Origin: Paraburkholderia largidicola
GTDB taxonomy: Bacteria; Pseudomonadota; Gammaproteobacteria; Burkholderiales; Burkholderiaceae
NCBI RefSeq assembly: GCF_013426895.1
Contig: NZ_AP023176.1
Span: 1,116,001-1,180,000, forward strand
Direction: 5' to 3'
Length of the DNA: 64,000 bases
In this document: piece by piece, positions 18,252 through 25,623 of the stretch
How positions within the stretch are numbered: position 1 is the stretch's first letter
How the letters are laid out: each line of letters opens with the position of its first letter
Notes under the pieces: model-generated
The model's database searches: none
The model's input: only the letters and a program-made list of their open reading frames with translations
Told to the model about the DNA's origin: nothing
Made by a program: the position numbers and the translations under genes

Positions 18252-18830
18252 TCAAGGCGTTTGAACGGCCTTGCGGCGCAACTGACCGACCGACAGCCAC
18301 AACGAAGAAACGAGAAAGTAGACTGCACCGACCGCTGCGTAGCCGGCTACTTTGGCAATCGCGGGATGCAAGGACGCGCCGCCTTGCACCAGAAAGAATG
18401 CTCCCGCCAATGCTGACTGTCCGCCGCTCAGGATCATTGCCCATTGCGCGCCCAGGCGTTTCCAACGGCGCACGGCGGTGGCAAGCTGAAGCAATCCGGA
18501 TAGGATGGCCCAGGCGCCAAATACGCCCAGCACCCAGTTAAATCGTAATCCGACGATCACAGCAAGCGTTGTAATGGCACTGATGACGACGTTGATGGCT
18601 TGAGTAGGGTTCCTGGCCACGCCGCCGTTTTGCGACGCGTCGATGTAATTGGCCAGAGCATCCCATGCGGGATACACGACTAGCAGGGCAACTGCGCCGG
18701 CCGGGAAGTGCTGGCCGACGGAGAAAGCCAGTACGACCCAGATAGCGGAAAAAGCAGTCCGGATAAGGTAGTAGCGCGTGAGCCAGCGTTCTTCGTGAAC
18801 TCGCGTGATATCTTCGTGGCGATCAACCAT
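18252..18830 (-). CDS. HdeD-like DUF308 membrane protein
   Basis: Small membrane protein of 192 residues with about six hydrophobic helices. DUF308/HdeD-type features are seen, for example LGVFGAWAILSGLLQLATAVRRW near 100-122. HdeD of E. coli is linked to acid resistance, but the function of this homologue is unknown. GGGAG lies six bases before the ATG. It stands alone, convergent with the quinone oxidoreductase. Confidence 0.75.
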   Translation of the reverse strand: MVDRHEDITRVHEERWLTRYYLIRTAFSAIWVVLAFSVGQHFPAGAVALLVVYPAWDALANYIDASQNGGVARNPTQAINVVISAITTLAVIVGLRFNWVLGVFGAWAILSGLLQLATAVRRWKRLGAQWAMILSGGQSALAGAFFLVQGGASLHPAIAKVAGYAAVGAVYFLVSSLWLSVGQLRRKAVQTP

Positions 18831-19090
18831 TGCAACTCCCTATCGGATTCTAGTGAACGTGCCGATGGTAAGGATCGCACTGGGACTGCCTTGGCGGTAT
18901 CGGTCAAATGACCGACCGTGGCTACATTGCGCCAGGTGGGGAACGGTGTCTTTGCCTGCCCGAATTGTGAGTGGGGGTAGGTCCAGCACGTGAGGTTGAA
19001 CGCCATTCGGTGGGCAGGCAATTACGGCGTTCATCGCAATTTCCGCATGGTCCTGACCTCGCGAACCATCCCCCGACTACAACCCACGCC

Positions 19091-20050
19091 TCACCCCTTC
19101 CGTCCCCCGCGCTTCTTCTGGGCATAAATCGCAGCCCCCGTTTCGACTGGAATAAACGGCGCCTGAAAATGATCGATCAGAAAATCGATAAATGCCCGTG
19201 CGCGCGCAGTCTGATTCCGCTGACTGGGATAGTAGACAAACAGATCCGCCGACGGCAATACCGTATCCGGCAAGACCAGTTTCAACCGGCCGCTCTGAAC
19301 GTACTTCGCCAGATCCCATTCGGAACGGATCAATATCCCATGTCCGTCTAGCGCCCACCGCAGCACGATATCGCCGTCATTGCTTGACAGCGCGCCTTTG
19401 ACTTTCAGCGCTTCGGTGTGGTCGCCCTGCATGTACTGCCAGACACCATAAGCATCATCGTTCTGACGATGAATGATGCAACGATGCTTCACCAGATCCT
19501 CGACGCGCTGCGGCGTGCCGAAGCGCTCGAGATATCTGGGTGAGGCGCAGAGAAACCGTCGATTGCTCATGATGCGCCGTGCGCTCAACCGGCTGTCGGG
19601 AAGCTCGCCAAAGCGGATCGCCATGTCGAAGGCTTCTTCGACCAGATCGATGGGCCGGTCGGTTACTTCGAACTGGATTTCGACTTTGGGAAACCGCTTC
19701 GCGAAGTCGGACACGAGCGGCGCGATGGTCGTGCGCCCGAAGCCGAGCGTCGCGTTGATCCGTAATAGCCCATGCGGGTCGGACCTGGACCCGGATATCT
19801 CGTCTTCCATCTGCCGGACTTGCCCGACGATCTGCGTCGCGTAGCGCAGGTAGGTCTCGCCCTCCGGCGTGAGGCTGACGCTTCGTGTGGTCCGGTTGAC
19901 GAGACGCGCCCCCAGTCTCTGTTCGATCAGCCCCAGCCGCTTGGTCGCCGCCGGCGGGGTGAGATCGAGCGCGCGCGCCGCGCCCGACAGACTTTTCAGC
20001 CTGGCGATGAGGATGAAAAATTCGAAATCGGATGCCGAGTCGGTTGTCAC
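19091..20050 (-). CDS. LysR-family regulator, probably of tartrate use
   Basis: LysR-type regulator, 319 residues, of the DmlR-like group. The HTH lies at 5-65 (LKSLSGAARALDLTPPAATKRLGLIE); the effector domain starts near 90 and contains PIDLVEEAFDMAIRFGELPDS. It is divergent from the D-tartrate dehydratase gene with a 131-bp AT-rich intergenic region, so control of tarD and the dctA-like transporter is the natural inference. The C-terminal KKRGGRKG tail is basic. Confidence 0.9.
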   Translation of the reverse strand: MTTDSASDFEFFILIARLKSLSGAARALDLTPPAATKRLGLIEQRLGARLVNRTTRSVSLTPEGETYLRYATQIVGQVRQMEDEISGSRSDPHGLLRINATLGFGRTTIAPLVSDFAKRFPKVEIQFEVTDRPIDLVEEAFDMAIRFGELPDSRLSARRIMSNRRFLCASPRYLERFGTPQRVEDLVKHRCIIHRQNDDAYGVWQYMQGDHTEALKVKGALSSNDGDIVLRWALDGHGILIRSEWDLAKYVQSGRLKLVLPDTVLPSADLFVYYPSQRNQTARARAFIDFLIDHFQAPFIPVETGAAIYAQKKRGGRKG

Positions 20051-20181
20051 TTCGGTTTGTTCACCAAAAGTAAAAAATGAAATGAATCCAAGTGAATTCT
20101 AACGCCTCGTTCCGCGGCTAAGCTAGTTTCCATTGCAGCCAGACGCATGCAAAACGTGCTCAAAACTCAGGAGACGCCATC

Positions 20182-21348
20182 ATGAGAATCGTTGAAATCC
20201 GCGAAAAGACCGTTCCGATCAGTTCGCCGATCCGGAATGCCTACATTGACTTCAGCAAGATGACGCTGAGTCTCGTCGCCGTGGTGACGGATGTCATCCG
20301 GGACGGAAAGCCGGTCGTGGGTTACGGTTTCAATTCTAATGGCCGCTACGGTCAGGGCAAGTTGATGCGCGAGCGTTTCATTCCGCGCATCCTCGAAGCC
20401 GATCCCGCCTCGCTCGTCAACGAGGCCGGCGACAACCTCGATCCGCACAAGATCTGGGCGACGATGTTCACCAACGAAAAGCCGGGCGGCCACGGCGAGC
20501 GCTCGGTCGCCATCGGCACGATCGACATGGCGATCTGGGATGCGGTGGCCAAGATCGAAGGCAAGCCGCTGTTCCAGTTGCTGGCGGACCGTTACGGCAA
20601 TGGCCAGCCCAATCGCAAGATCTTCGTGTATGCCGCAGGCGGCTACTACTACCCGGGCCAGGACCACGAAAAGCTGAAAGACGAAATGCGCAGCTACATC
20701 GACCGGGGCTATACGGTCGTGAAGAAGAAGATTGGCGGCGCTTCGCTCGATGAAGATCTGCGCCGTATCGACTCGATCCTGAGCGTGCTGCAAGACGGCC
20801 AGAAACTCGCCGTCGATGCCAATGGCCGTTTCGATCTCGACACCGCGATTCAATACGCGAAGGCGTTATCGCAATACGACCTGTTCTGGTACGAAGAACC
20901 CGGTGATCCGCTCGACTTCGAACTGCAAGCCACGCTGCGCAATTACTACGACAAGCCGATGGCGACGGGCGAAGACCTGTTCTCGATGCAGGACGCGCGC
21001 AACCTGATCCGTTATGGCGGCATGCGTCCCGACCGCGACTGGCTGCAATTCGACTGCGCGTTGAGCTACGGCCTCGTCGAATATCTTCGCACGCTGGACA
21101 TGCTGCATCAGCATGGCTGGTCGCCGAGCCGTTGCATTCCGCACGGCGGACACCAGATGTCGCTGAACATCGCGGCGGGCCTCGGTCTGGGTGGCAACGA
21201 ATCCTATCCGGACCTGTTCCAGCCGTACGGCGGCTTCCCCGACGGTGTGAAGGTGGATGGCGGCTATATCACCATGCCCGATCTGCCCGGCATCGGCTTC
21301 GAAGGGAAAGCCGATCTCTTCGCCGAGATGCAAAAGCTCTCTGCATAA
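20182..21348 (+). CDS. tarD: D(-)-tartrate dehydratase, enolase superfamily
   Basis: Mandelate-racemase-type member of the enolase superfamily that dehydrates D-tartrate to oxaloacetate; 388 residues. Its sequence closely resembles, from memory, the characterised Bradyrhizobium tartrate dehydratase (SSPIRNAYIDF near 14-24, GGHGERSVAIGTIDMA, SPSRCIPHGGHQMSLNIAAG). KxK catalytic lysines are at 181/183, probable Mg ligands D212, E238 and E264, and the general-acid His at 321. It is followed by a dicarboxylate symporter and divergent from a LysR gene, which fits uptake and conversion of a C4 acid. Confidence 0.9.
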   Translation: MRIVEIREKTVPISSPIRNAYIDFSKMTLSLVAVVTDVIRDGKPVVGYGFNSNGRYGQGKLMRERFIPRILEADPASLVNEAGDNLDPHKIWATMFTNEKPGGHGERSVAIGTIDMAIWDAVAKIEGKPLFQLLADRYGNGQPNRKIFVYAAGGYYYPGQDHEKLKDEMRSYIDRGYTVVKKKIGGASLDEDLRRIDSILSVLQDGQKLAVDANGRFDLDTAIQYAKALSQYDLFWYEEPGDPLDFELQATLRNYYDKPMATGEDLFSMQDARNLIRYGGMRPDRDWLQFDCALSYGLVEYLRTLDMLHQHGWSPSRCIPHGGHQMSLNIAAGLGLGGNESYPDLFQPYGGFPDGVKVDGGYITMPDLPGIGFEGKADLFAEMQKLSA

Positions 21349-21384
21349 ACCGCAAATCGACAACACTGCGGCAAACGTGCCGAC

Positions 21385-21412
21385 AAGCGTGCCTAAAAGC
21401 GTGCCTAAAAGC
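21385..21412. repeat. 12-bp tandem repeat, about 2.3 copies
   Basis: AAGCGTGCCTAA occurs at 21385-21396 and 21397-21408, followed by a partial third copy. It lies in the 197-bp gap between tarD and the symporter gene. Function unknown. Confidence 0.6.
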
Positions 21413-21545
21413 GCGTCGGCGCGGCGTTCATAAAAACAGATAAACGGAATGCAGGCGAAATGAGGCCGTGCACGCCGCAGCGCATCATGCCGCTGCGGTG
21501 CTCGACCTGACTTTCATTAAAAGATGCCACGCATAGGAGACAGTC

Positions 21546-22901
21546 ATGCGGGTTTCAAAGATCGGAAAATCGCTTTCCAGACTCTACGTCCAGGTTCTGA
21601 TTGGCATCGTTGCCGGTGTCCTCGTCGGACACTTCTACCCTGACATCGGTTCTCAACTCAAACCACTTGGTGATCTGTTCATCAAACTGATCCGGATGCT
21701 GCTCGCGCCGATCATCTTTGCATCCGTCGTAGTGGGTATTGCCCGCATGAATGACCTTCATGAAGCGGGCCGGGTCGGCGTCAAGGCGGTCGTCTACTTC
21801 GAAATTGCATCGACGATCGCGCTTGCGATCGGCCTCGTGATCGTGAACGTCATCAAGCCGGGCAGCGGCATGAACATCGACCCGGCGCATATCGACAGCT
21901 CCGCCATTGCCACCTACACCCACGCGGCACAACAGCACGGAATGCTCGATTTCTTCATGAGCATCGTTCCCAACAGCATTGTTGGAGCGTTTGCGAATGG
22001 AGAGATGCTGCCCATCATCTTTTTCTCGCTGCTGCTCGCCATCGCGCTCGCGAAACTCGGCCCGCGCACTGCACCGTTCGTCGACATGCTCGACATGTTC
22101 CTGCAGGGCATGTTCGGGGTCGTGCGGATCGTGATGTACGTCGCGCCTGTCGGTGCGTTTGGCGGCATGGCATTCACCATCGCGAAGTACGGGATCGGCA
22201 CGCTGGCTTCGTTTGGCCAGCTGATGCTGTGTCTGTACCTGACGTCGATTTTCTTCGTGGTCGCCGTGCTCGGTCTCGTGATGCGCCTGAGTGGTCTGTC
22301 ATTGTGGAAGTACCTTCGCTATATCAAGGACGAGATTTTCATCACGCTCGGCACGGCCTCGACGGAAGCCGTTCTCCCGCAAATGCTCATCAAGATGGAG
22401 AAGCTGGGGTGCTCGCGTCCCGTCGTCGGAATGGTGTTGCCTACGGGCTATACGTTCAATGCCGATGGCACGGCAATCTATCTGACGATGGCCTCGATGT
22501 TCGTCGCGCAGGCAATGAACATCCACCTGACGATCTGGGATCAGTTGTTGTTGCTGGGCGTGCTGTTGCTGACGTCCAAAGGCTCGGCGGGTGTGGCAGG
22601 CGCGGGGTTCGTGGCATTGGCGGCCACGCTCGCCACGATGCACAAGATTCCTGTGTCCGGGTTGGTGCTGCTGCTCGGTGTCGACCGTTTCCTCAACGAG
22701 GCGCGTGCGGTGACGAACCTGATCGGCAATGGCGTGGCGACGATCGTGGTTGCCCGCTGGGAGGACGCGCTCGACATGAACAAAGCCCGCGCGATACTCG
22801 ATCGTTCCGACACGAGCCTCGAAGCCCTCGAATCCGTCGACCACACAAGGACGGGCCTGACGCATCGGAACGACGCCATTGTCCGGCCCCACACGCACTG
22901 A
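21546..22901 (+). CDS. dicarboxylate:cation symporter, DctA family
   Basis: Member of the dicarboxylate/amino acid:cation symporter family, 451 residues. It has the family's hydrophobic segments and re-entrant-loop motifs: the serine-rich-equivalent TLGTASTEAVLPQML near 270-284 and PTGYTFNADGTAIYLTMA near 302-319. It follows tarD in the same direction and probably imports tartrate or a related C4-dicarboxylate. The 197-bp gap may contain its own promoter. The name dctA is withheld because malate/succinate specificity is not shown. Confidence 0.88.
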   Translation: MRVSKIGKSLSRLYVQVLIGIVAGVLVGHFYPDIGSQLKPLGDLFIKLIRMLLAPIIFASVVVGIARMNDLHEAGRVGVKAVVYFEIASTIALAIGLVIVNVIKPGSGMNIDPAHIDSSAIATYTHAAQQHGMLDFFMSIVPNSIVGAFANGEMLPIIFFSLLLAIALAKLGPRTAPFVDMLDMFLQGMFGVVRIVMYVAPVGAFGGMAFTIAKYGIGTLASFGQLMLCLYLTSIFFVVAVLGLVMRLSGLSLWKYLRYIKDEIFITLGTASTEAVLPQMLIKMEKLGCSRPVVGMVLPTGYTFNADGTAIYLTMASMFVAQAMNIHLTIWDQLLLLGVLLLTSKGSAGVAGAGFVALAATLATMHKIPVSGLVLLLGVDRFLNEARAVTNLIGNGVATIVVARWEDALDMNKARAILDRSDTSLEALESVDHTRTGLTHRNDAIVRPHTH

Positions 22902-22971
22902 GCTATCGAGCCAACCTCACTCTGGTCACCACCGCCATGACACAACCATTCGGAACGACCGGCTGCCGCCA

Positions 22972-23430
22972 TCAACCATGCTCCAGCGCATGCGTCGTCT
23001 CGATCGCGGCGAGCACACGCGTCGACAGTTCCGGCCCGTGAACGCTCGCAGCTTCGTCATTCGGCACATTCAAAAACCGCGCAACGATCGCGATAGCCGT
23101 ATCGTTGCCCGTGTCGACGGCGTCCGTCGCGGCGCGGCGCCACTCGTCGTCGTGCTGCATGAACAGACACAGCGCATACAGCGCCGATACGACGGGCAGA
23201 TTCGCGTGACGGCTCGTCACGTGGCGCAGCAGGTTCGCCGCTTCGCGCCATTCCGTCTGGTTGATCAGCAGACGCGCCTCGCACACGTCGGCGAGCGGGC
23301 TATCGGGCTGCCACGCGCGCAACGCGCCGAGCACGTCATGCAGCTCGGGCATGGCACCGATGCGCATGCCGCCCGAAAACACCGACATCATCGCGTTGAG
23401 CACGGATGGACTGCATTGAAGATTCGACAT
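22972..23430 (-). CDS. second HrpB1/HrpK family protein
   Basis: HrpB1/HrpK family protein of 152 residues, the usual family length and shorter than the core copy at 2112. Recognisable parts are PLADVCEARLLINQTEWREAANLL near 44-67 and LPVVSALYALCLFMQHDDEW near 79-98, matching the repeat unit of HrpB1. The two copies differ strongly in sequence. It is divergent from a harpin-like gene and has its own minus-strand hrpII box 94 bp upstream. Whether it replaces or supplements the core HrpB1 is unknown. Confidence 0.82.
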   Translation of the reverse strand: MSNLQCSPSVLNAMMSVFSGGMRIGAMPELHDVLGALRAWQPDSPLADVCEARLLINQTEWREAANLLRHVTSRHANLPVVSALYALCLFMQHDDEWRRAATDAVDTGNDTAIAIVARFLNVPNDEAASVHGPELSTRVLAAIETTHALEHG

Positions 23431-23523
23431 GGCGGCCTCGCATGAACGGTTGACGATCGAAAGCGGGCAACACGCCCGACACGGCATTCTCCATGTGCCT
23501 TCGCTTTTGATTTTTCGCGTGCG

Positions 23524-23547
23524 CGAAGCGTCGTGCCGCGTGCCGAA
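23524..23547 (-). promoter_or_regulatory. hrpII box facing the second hrpB1
   Basis: On the minus strand, TTCG (23547-23544), 16 bases, TTCG (23527-23524). At the expected 32-bp distance the sequence is GAGAAT (23491-23486), which misses only the first pyrimidine of YANNNT. Confidence 0.7.
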
Positions 23548-23616
23548 GCGCATCGTCGACGGGTGTGAAGAGAGCACAACGCTCACTACACCGCATCTCG
23601 CCAGCGGCATGCGTCA

Positions 23617-23678
23617 TTCGCGACGCGTCACGTGGCTTCGCGCCGCATGGGTCTCGATCGCCTGCATGAATCTATCGT
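23617..23678 (+). promoter_or_regulatory. hrpII box and -10 for the harpin-like gene
   Basis: TTCG (23617-23620), 16 bases, TTCG (23637-23640), then TATCGT (23673-23678, YANNNT) after exactly 32 bp. The harpin ATG is at 23743. Confidence 0.85.
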
Positions 23679-23742
23679 CTGGGTTGAATCGGGATCGGGC
23701 AAAGATCGCCGGTTCGTCTTCTTTTCAACCAGAGAGAATTCG

Positions 23743-24450
23743 ATGAACTCCATTACCCAATCCTTTCTCAACCCCGTGAACTACACGCCTGTCGGCGGCA
23801 TGACGGGCGGCGCGTCACAAGCCGTGCCGGGTCAGGGCGGCGACGTCGGCAAGCTGTTGCAGGATCTGTCGCAACTGATCGACGGCCAGCAGAACAATGC
23901 GGGCGGCGGGAACAACGTCAGCCAGTTCCTGAAGGATCTGGCGGGTGTGCTCGGCGGCCAGCAAGGCGCGCAAGGTGCACCGGGTGCGCAGAATCCCGCT
24001 TCGCCGATGGGCGGCCAGCCCGGCTCGATGCCGCCGATGGGCTCGGCCACGGGCACGCCCGCCGGTTCGGGCACGGGCACGCCCACTGGCGCGTCGGCCA
24101 GTAACGGCCTGGGCACGGCCGGCCAGGGCATGCACAACATCAAGATCAACAGCAAGGCGGGCGGCGACGCGCTGCATCTGCAGGAAGACTCGCAGGGCAA
24201 CCTGTACAACGCGAGCGGCAACAACGTCGGCCATATGGGCGCGGACGGCTCGGTCACGTTGAACTCGGGGGCGACGAAGGAAGCCGCGATTCTCGAAACG
24301 GGTCATTCCAACGGCAAGATGAACATCGCGCAGGTGTTCGGCGGCGGTGGATTGACGAAGCCGGACACGGGCGATGGCGGCAACAAGGTGTTCGATTCGT
24401 CGCAGGTGTCGGTGTCGTCGGGCGATCTGAATCAGAAGAACGACGTCTGA
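23743..24450 (+). CDS. harpin-like secreted protein
   Basis: Glycine-rich, cysteine-free, acidic protein of 235 residues with the hallmarks of harpins, which are T3SS-exported helper proteins acting outside the bacterium. Two short amphipathic helices, LLQDLSQLIDG (38-48) and SQFLKDLAGVL (60-70), are followed by a Gly/Pro/Thr-rich linker (about 71-125). The C-terminal part (about 127-235) is polar with GDALHLQEDSQGNLYNASGN-type sequence and no recognised domain. AGAGAGA precedes the ATG. The promoter has a perfect hrpII box. The two-helix module recurs in the protein at 25624. Confidence 0.8.
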   Translation: MNSITQSFLNPVNYTPVGGMTGGASQAVPGQGGDVGKLLQDLSQLIDGQQNNAGGGNNVSQFLKDLAGVLGGQQGAQGAPGAQNPASPMGGQPGSMPPMGSATGTPAGSGTGTPTGASASNGLGTAGQGMHNIKINSKAGGDALHLQEDSQGNLYNASGNNVGHMGADGSVTLNSGATKEAAILETGHSNGKMNIAQVFGGGGLTKPDTGDGGNKVFDSSQVSVSSGDLNQKNDV

Positions 24451-24463
24451 TCGAGGTTGGGAT

Positions 24464-24493
24464 GCGGCGCGCGAGATTCGTCGGACGCGCCGC
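24464..24493. terminator. hairpin between convergent genes
   Basis: GCGGCGCG (24464-24471) and CGCGCCGC (24486-24493) form a perfect 8-bp stem with a 14-base loop, between the harpin gene and the convergent lytic transglycosylase gene. There is no T-tract, so Rho-independent activity is uncertain. Confidence 0.45.
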
Positions 24494-24523
24494 TATCTTG
24501 CTAACGATTTCGCAGCACGATGC

Positions 24524-25027
24524 TCAACGCGCGGCCAGCGACGCAGCCGTCACGGGTATCGCATGTGCGGGGTCGCGCCGCCAGCGTTCGATGATCGCGG
24601 CAATGCGGTGCGCGTAATCGTCGCGCAGCGCGGGCGTCGACGAATGATAGGCGCCCACGGCCTCCCACGTGTTGCCGTAGCGGACCACCTGTTTGCGCAG
24701 ATGCCACGCCGCGATATAGACGTTCTTGCACGGCACCAGCAGCGCGTCGCGCCGGATGCCGTATCGCTCGAGTTCCGGCAGATGGATCGAGTTGATCTGC
24801 ATCACGCCGTAGTCGGTCGAGCCGTTGGCATTCGCATGCGTCGCGTCGGCATTGTTGTGCGATTCCTGCCACGCGATCGCCCGCAGGATCAGCGGATTCA
24901 GACGTTGCCATGCGGCGGCATCGTCGAAGCAGTCGGCGTGGGCAGCGGACGTCGCGAGCGACATCGACGCGCCCAGCAGCGTGCCCGCGATGCGCAATGC
25001 GCGGCGGTTCATGTGGTGAGGCTTCAT
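24524..25027 (-). CDS. T3SS-associated lytic transglycosylase (HpaH/IpgF type)
   Basis: Exported soluble lytic transglycosylase (SLT fold), 167 residues, expected to open peptidoglycan for the secretion apparatus. A signal peptide ends near residue 32 (SAAHA). The catalytic Glu is in ILRAIAWQESHNN. The conserved STDYGVMQINSIHLPELERYG and the later YNAGS-equivalent AVGAYHSSTPALRDDYA follow. The size fits HpaH, IpgF and VirB1-like enzymes of secretion loci. The ATG at 25027 overlaps the stop of the upstream gene, so the two are translationally coupled. Confidence 0.88.
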   Translation of the reverse strand: MKPHHMNRRALRIAGTLLGASMSLATSAAHADCFDDAAAWQRLNPLILRAIAWQESHNNADATHANANGSTDYGVMQINSIHLPELERYGIRRDALLVPCKNVYIAAWHLRKQVVRYGNTWEAVGAYHSSTPALRDDYAHRIAAIIERWRRDPAHAIPVTAASLAAR

Positions 25028-25347
25028 GGCGTCATCCCGTCGCGCGAACGCGTTTCGTGCCAGCGCGCGAGCCACGCGTTGTACGCATCGATGCGCGCTT
25101 CGCGGCGTGCTTCGGCGAGCCGTTCCTGTTCGAGGCGCGCGTCTTCGCGATGCGCTTCCTCGCGATGGGCGTCGAGGCGCCTTTGCTCCGCGCGTGCTTC
25201 ATCGAGGCGTCGCGCTTCGATCCTGTCGTCGTCGGCGTTCACGCGCAGCAGCCCGTCGCGGACGGCGCTCTGCGCAGAAGCGTGAGCGCATAACGCGATG
25301 GACAGCGACATGGATAACGCAACAGCGGCGCGTCGAGTGAGGCGCAT
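25024..25347 (-). CDS. small exported coiled-coil protein
   Basis: Unrecognised protein of 107 residues. A clear signal peptide (MRLTRRAAVALSMSLSIALCAHASAQS) precedes a single highly charged helix (about 35-100) rich in Arg, Glu, Ala and Leu, predicted coiled coil. It is the first gene of the transcript that ends with the lytic transglycosylase, overlapping it by ATGA. I infer a periplasmic partner or scaffold for that enzyme; there is no direct evidence of function. An N17 hrp-box variant lies upstream. Confidence 0.7.
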   Translation of the reverse strand: MRLTRRAAVALSMSLSIALCAHASAQSAVRDGLLRVNADDDRIEARRLDEARAEQRRLDAHREEAHREDARLEQERLAEARREARIDAYNAWLARWHETRSRDGMTP

Positions 25348-25370
25348 TGACTGGCTCCTTTATCAGGCGA

Positions 25371-25409
25371 AATGAGCAGGCGGAATGAGCAGGCGGAATG
25401 AGCGGGCGG
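25371..25409. repeat. 13-bp tandem repeat, three copies
   Basis: AATGAGCAGGCGG at 25371-25383 and 25384-25396, then AATGAGCGGGCGG at 25397-25409 (one change). It lies in the presumed leader of the 25347 gene, just downstream of the candidate -10. Confidence 0.85.
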
Positions 25410-25424
25410 GATGCGATGCGAACG

Positions 25425-25487
25425 AGGATACGAGCCGCGCCGCATGCAACGCCCCTGCGACGCGAAGCATCGATACGGCCAAACGAA
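25425..25487 (-). promoter_or_regulatory. variant hrp box (N17) with -10 for the transglycosylase operon
   Basis: Minus strand: TTCG (25487-25484), 17 bases instead of 16, TTCG (25466-25463). TATCCT (25430-25425, YANNNT) follows after 32 bp. The correct -10 placement suggests a working but weaker promoter. Confidence 0.55.
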
Positions 25488-25499
25488 GTCCGCCGCGCT

Positions 25500-25561
25500 T
25501 TCGTGTTTGCGCATCTGGCTTCGTGCGCCGCGCGCTCCGACGGGGGAAGGGCTTTTATCGT
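25500..25561 (+). promoter_or_regulatory. hrpII box and -10 for the harpin-lysozyme gene
   Basis: TTCG (25500-25503), 16 bases, TTCG (25520-25523), then TATCGT (25556-25561) after exactly 32 bp. The -10 hexamer is identical to that of the other harpin promoter. The gene starts at 25624. Confidence 0.85.
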
Positions 25562-25623
25562 GACGGCACCAGGTCGACGCCACCGATACGGCGCATCGTC
25601 GGCCTTCTCCTCAGAGGACTCGG

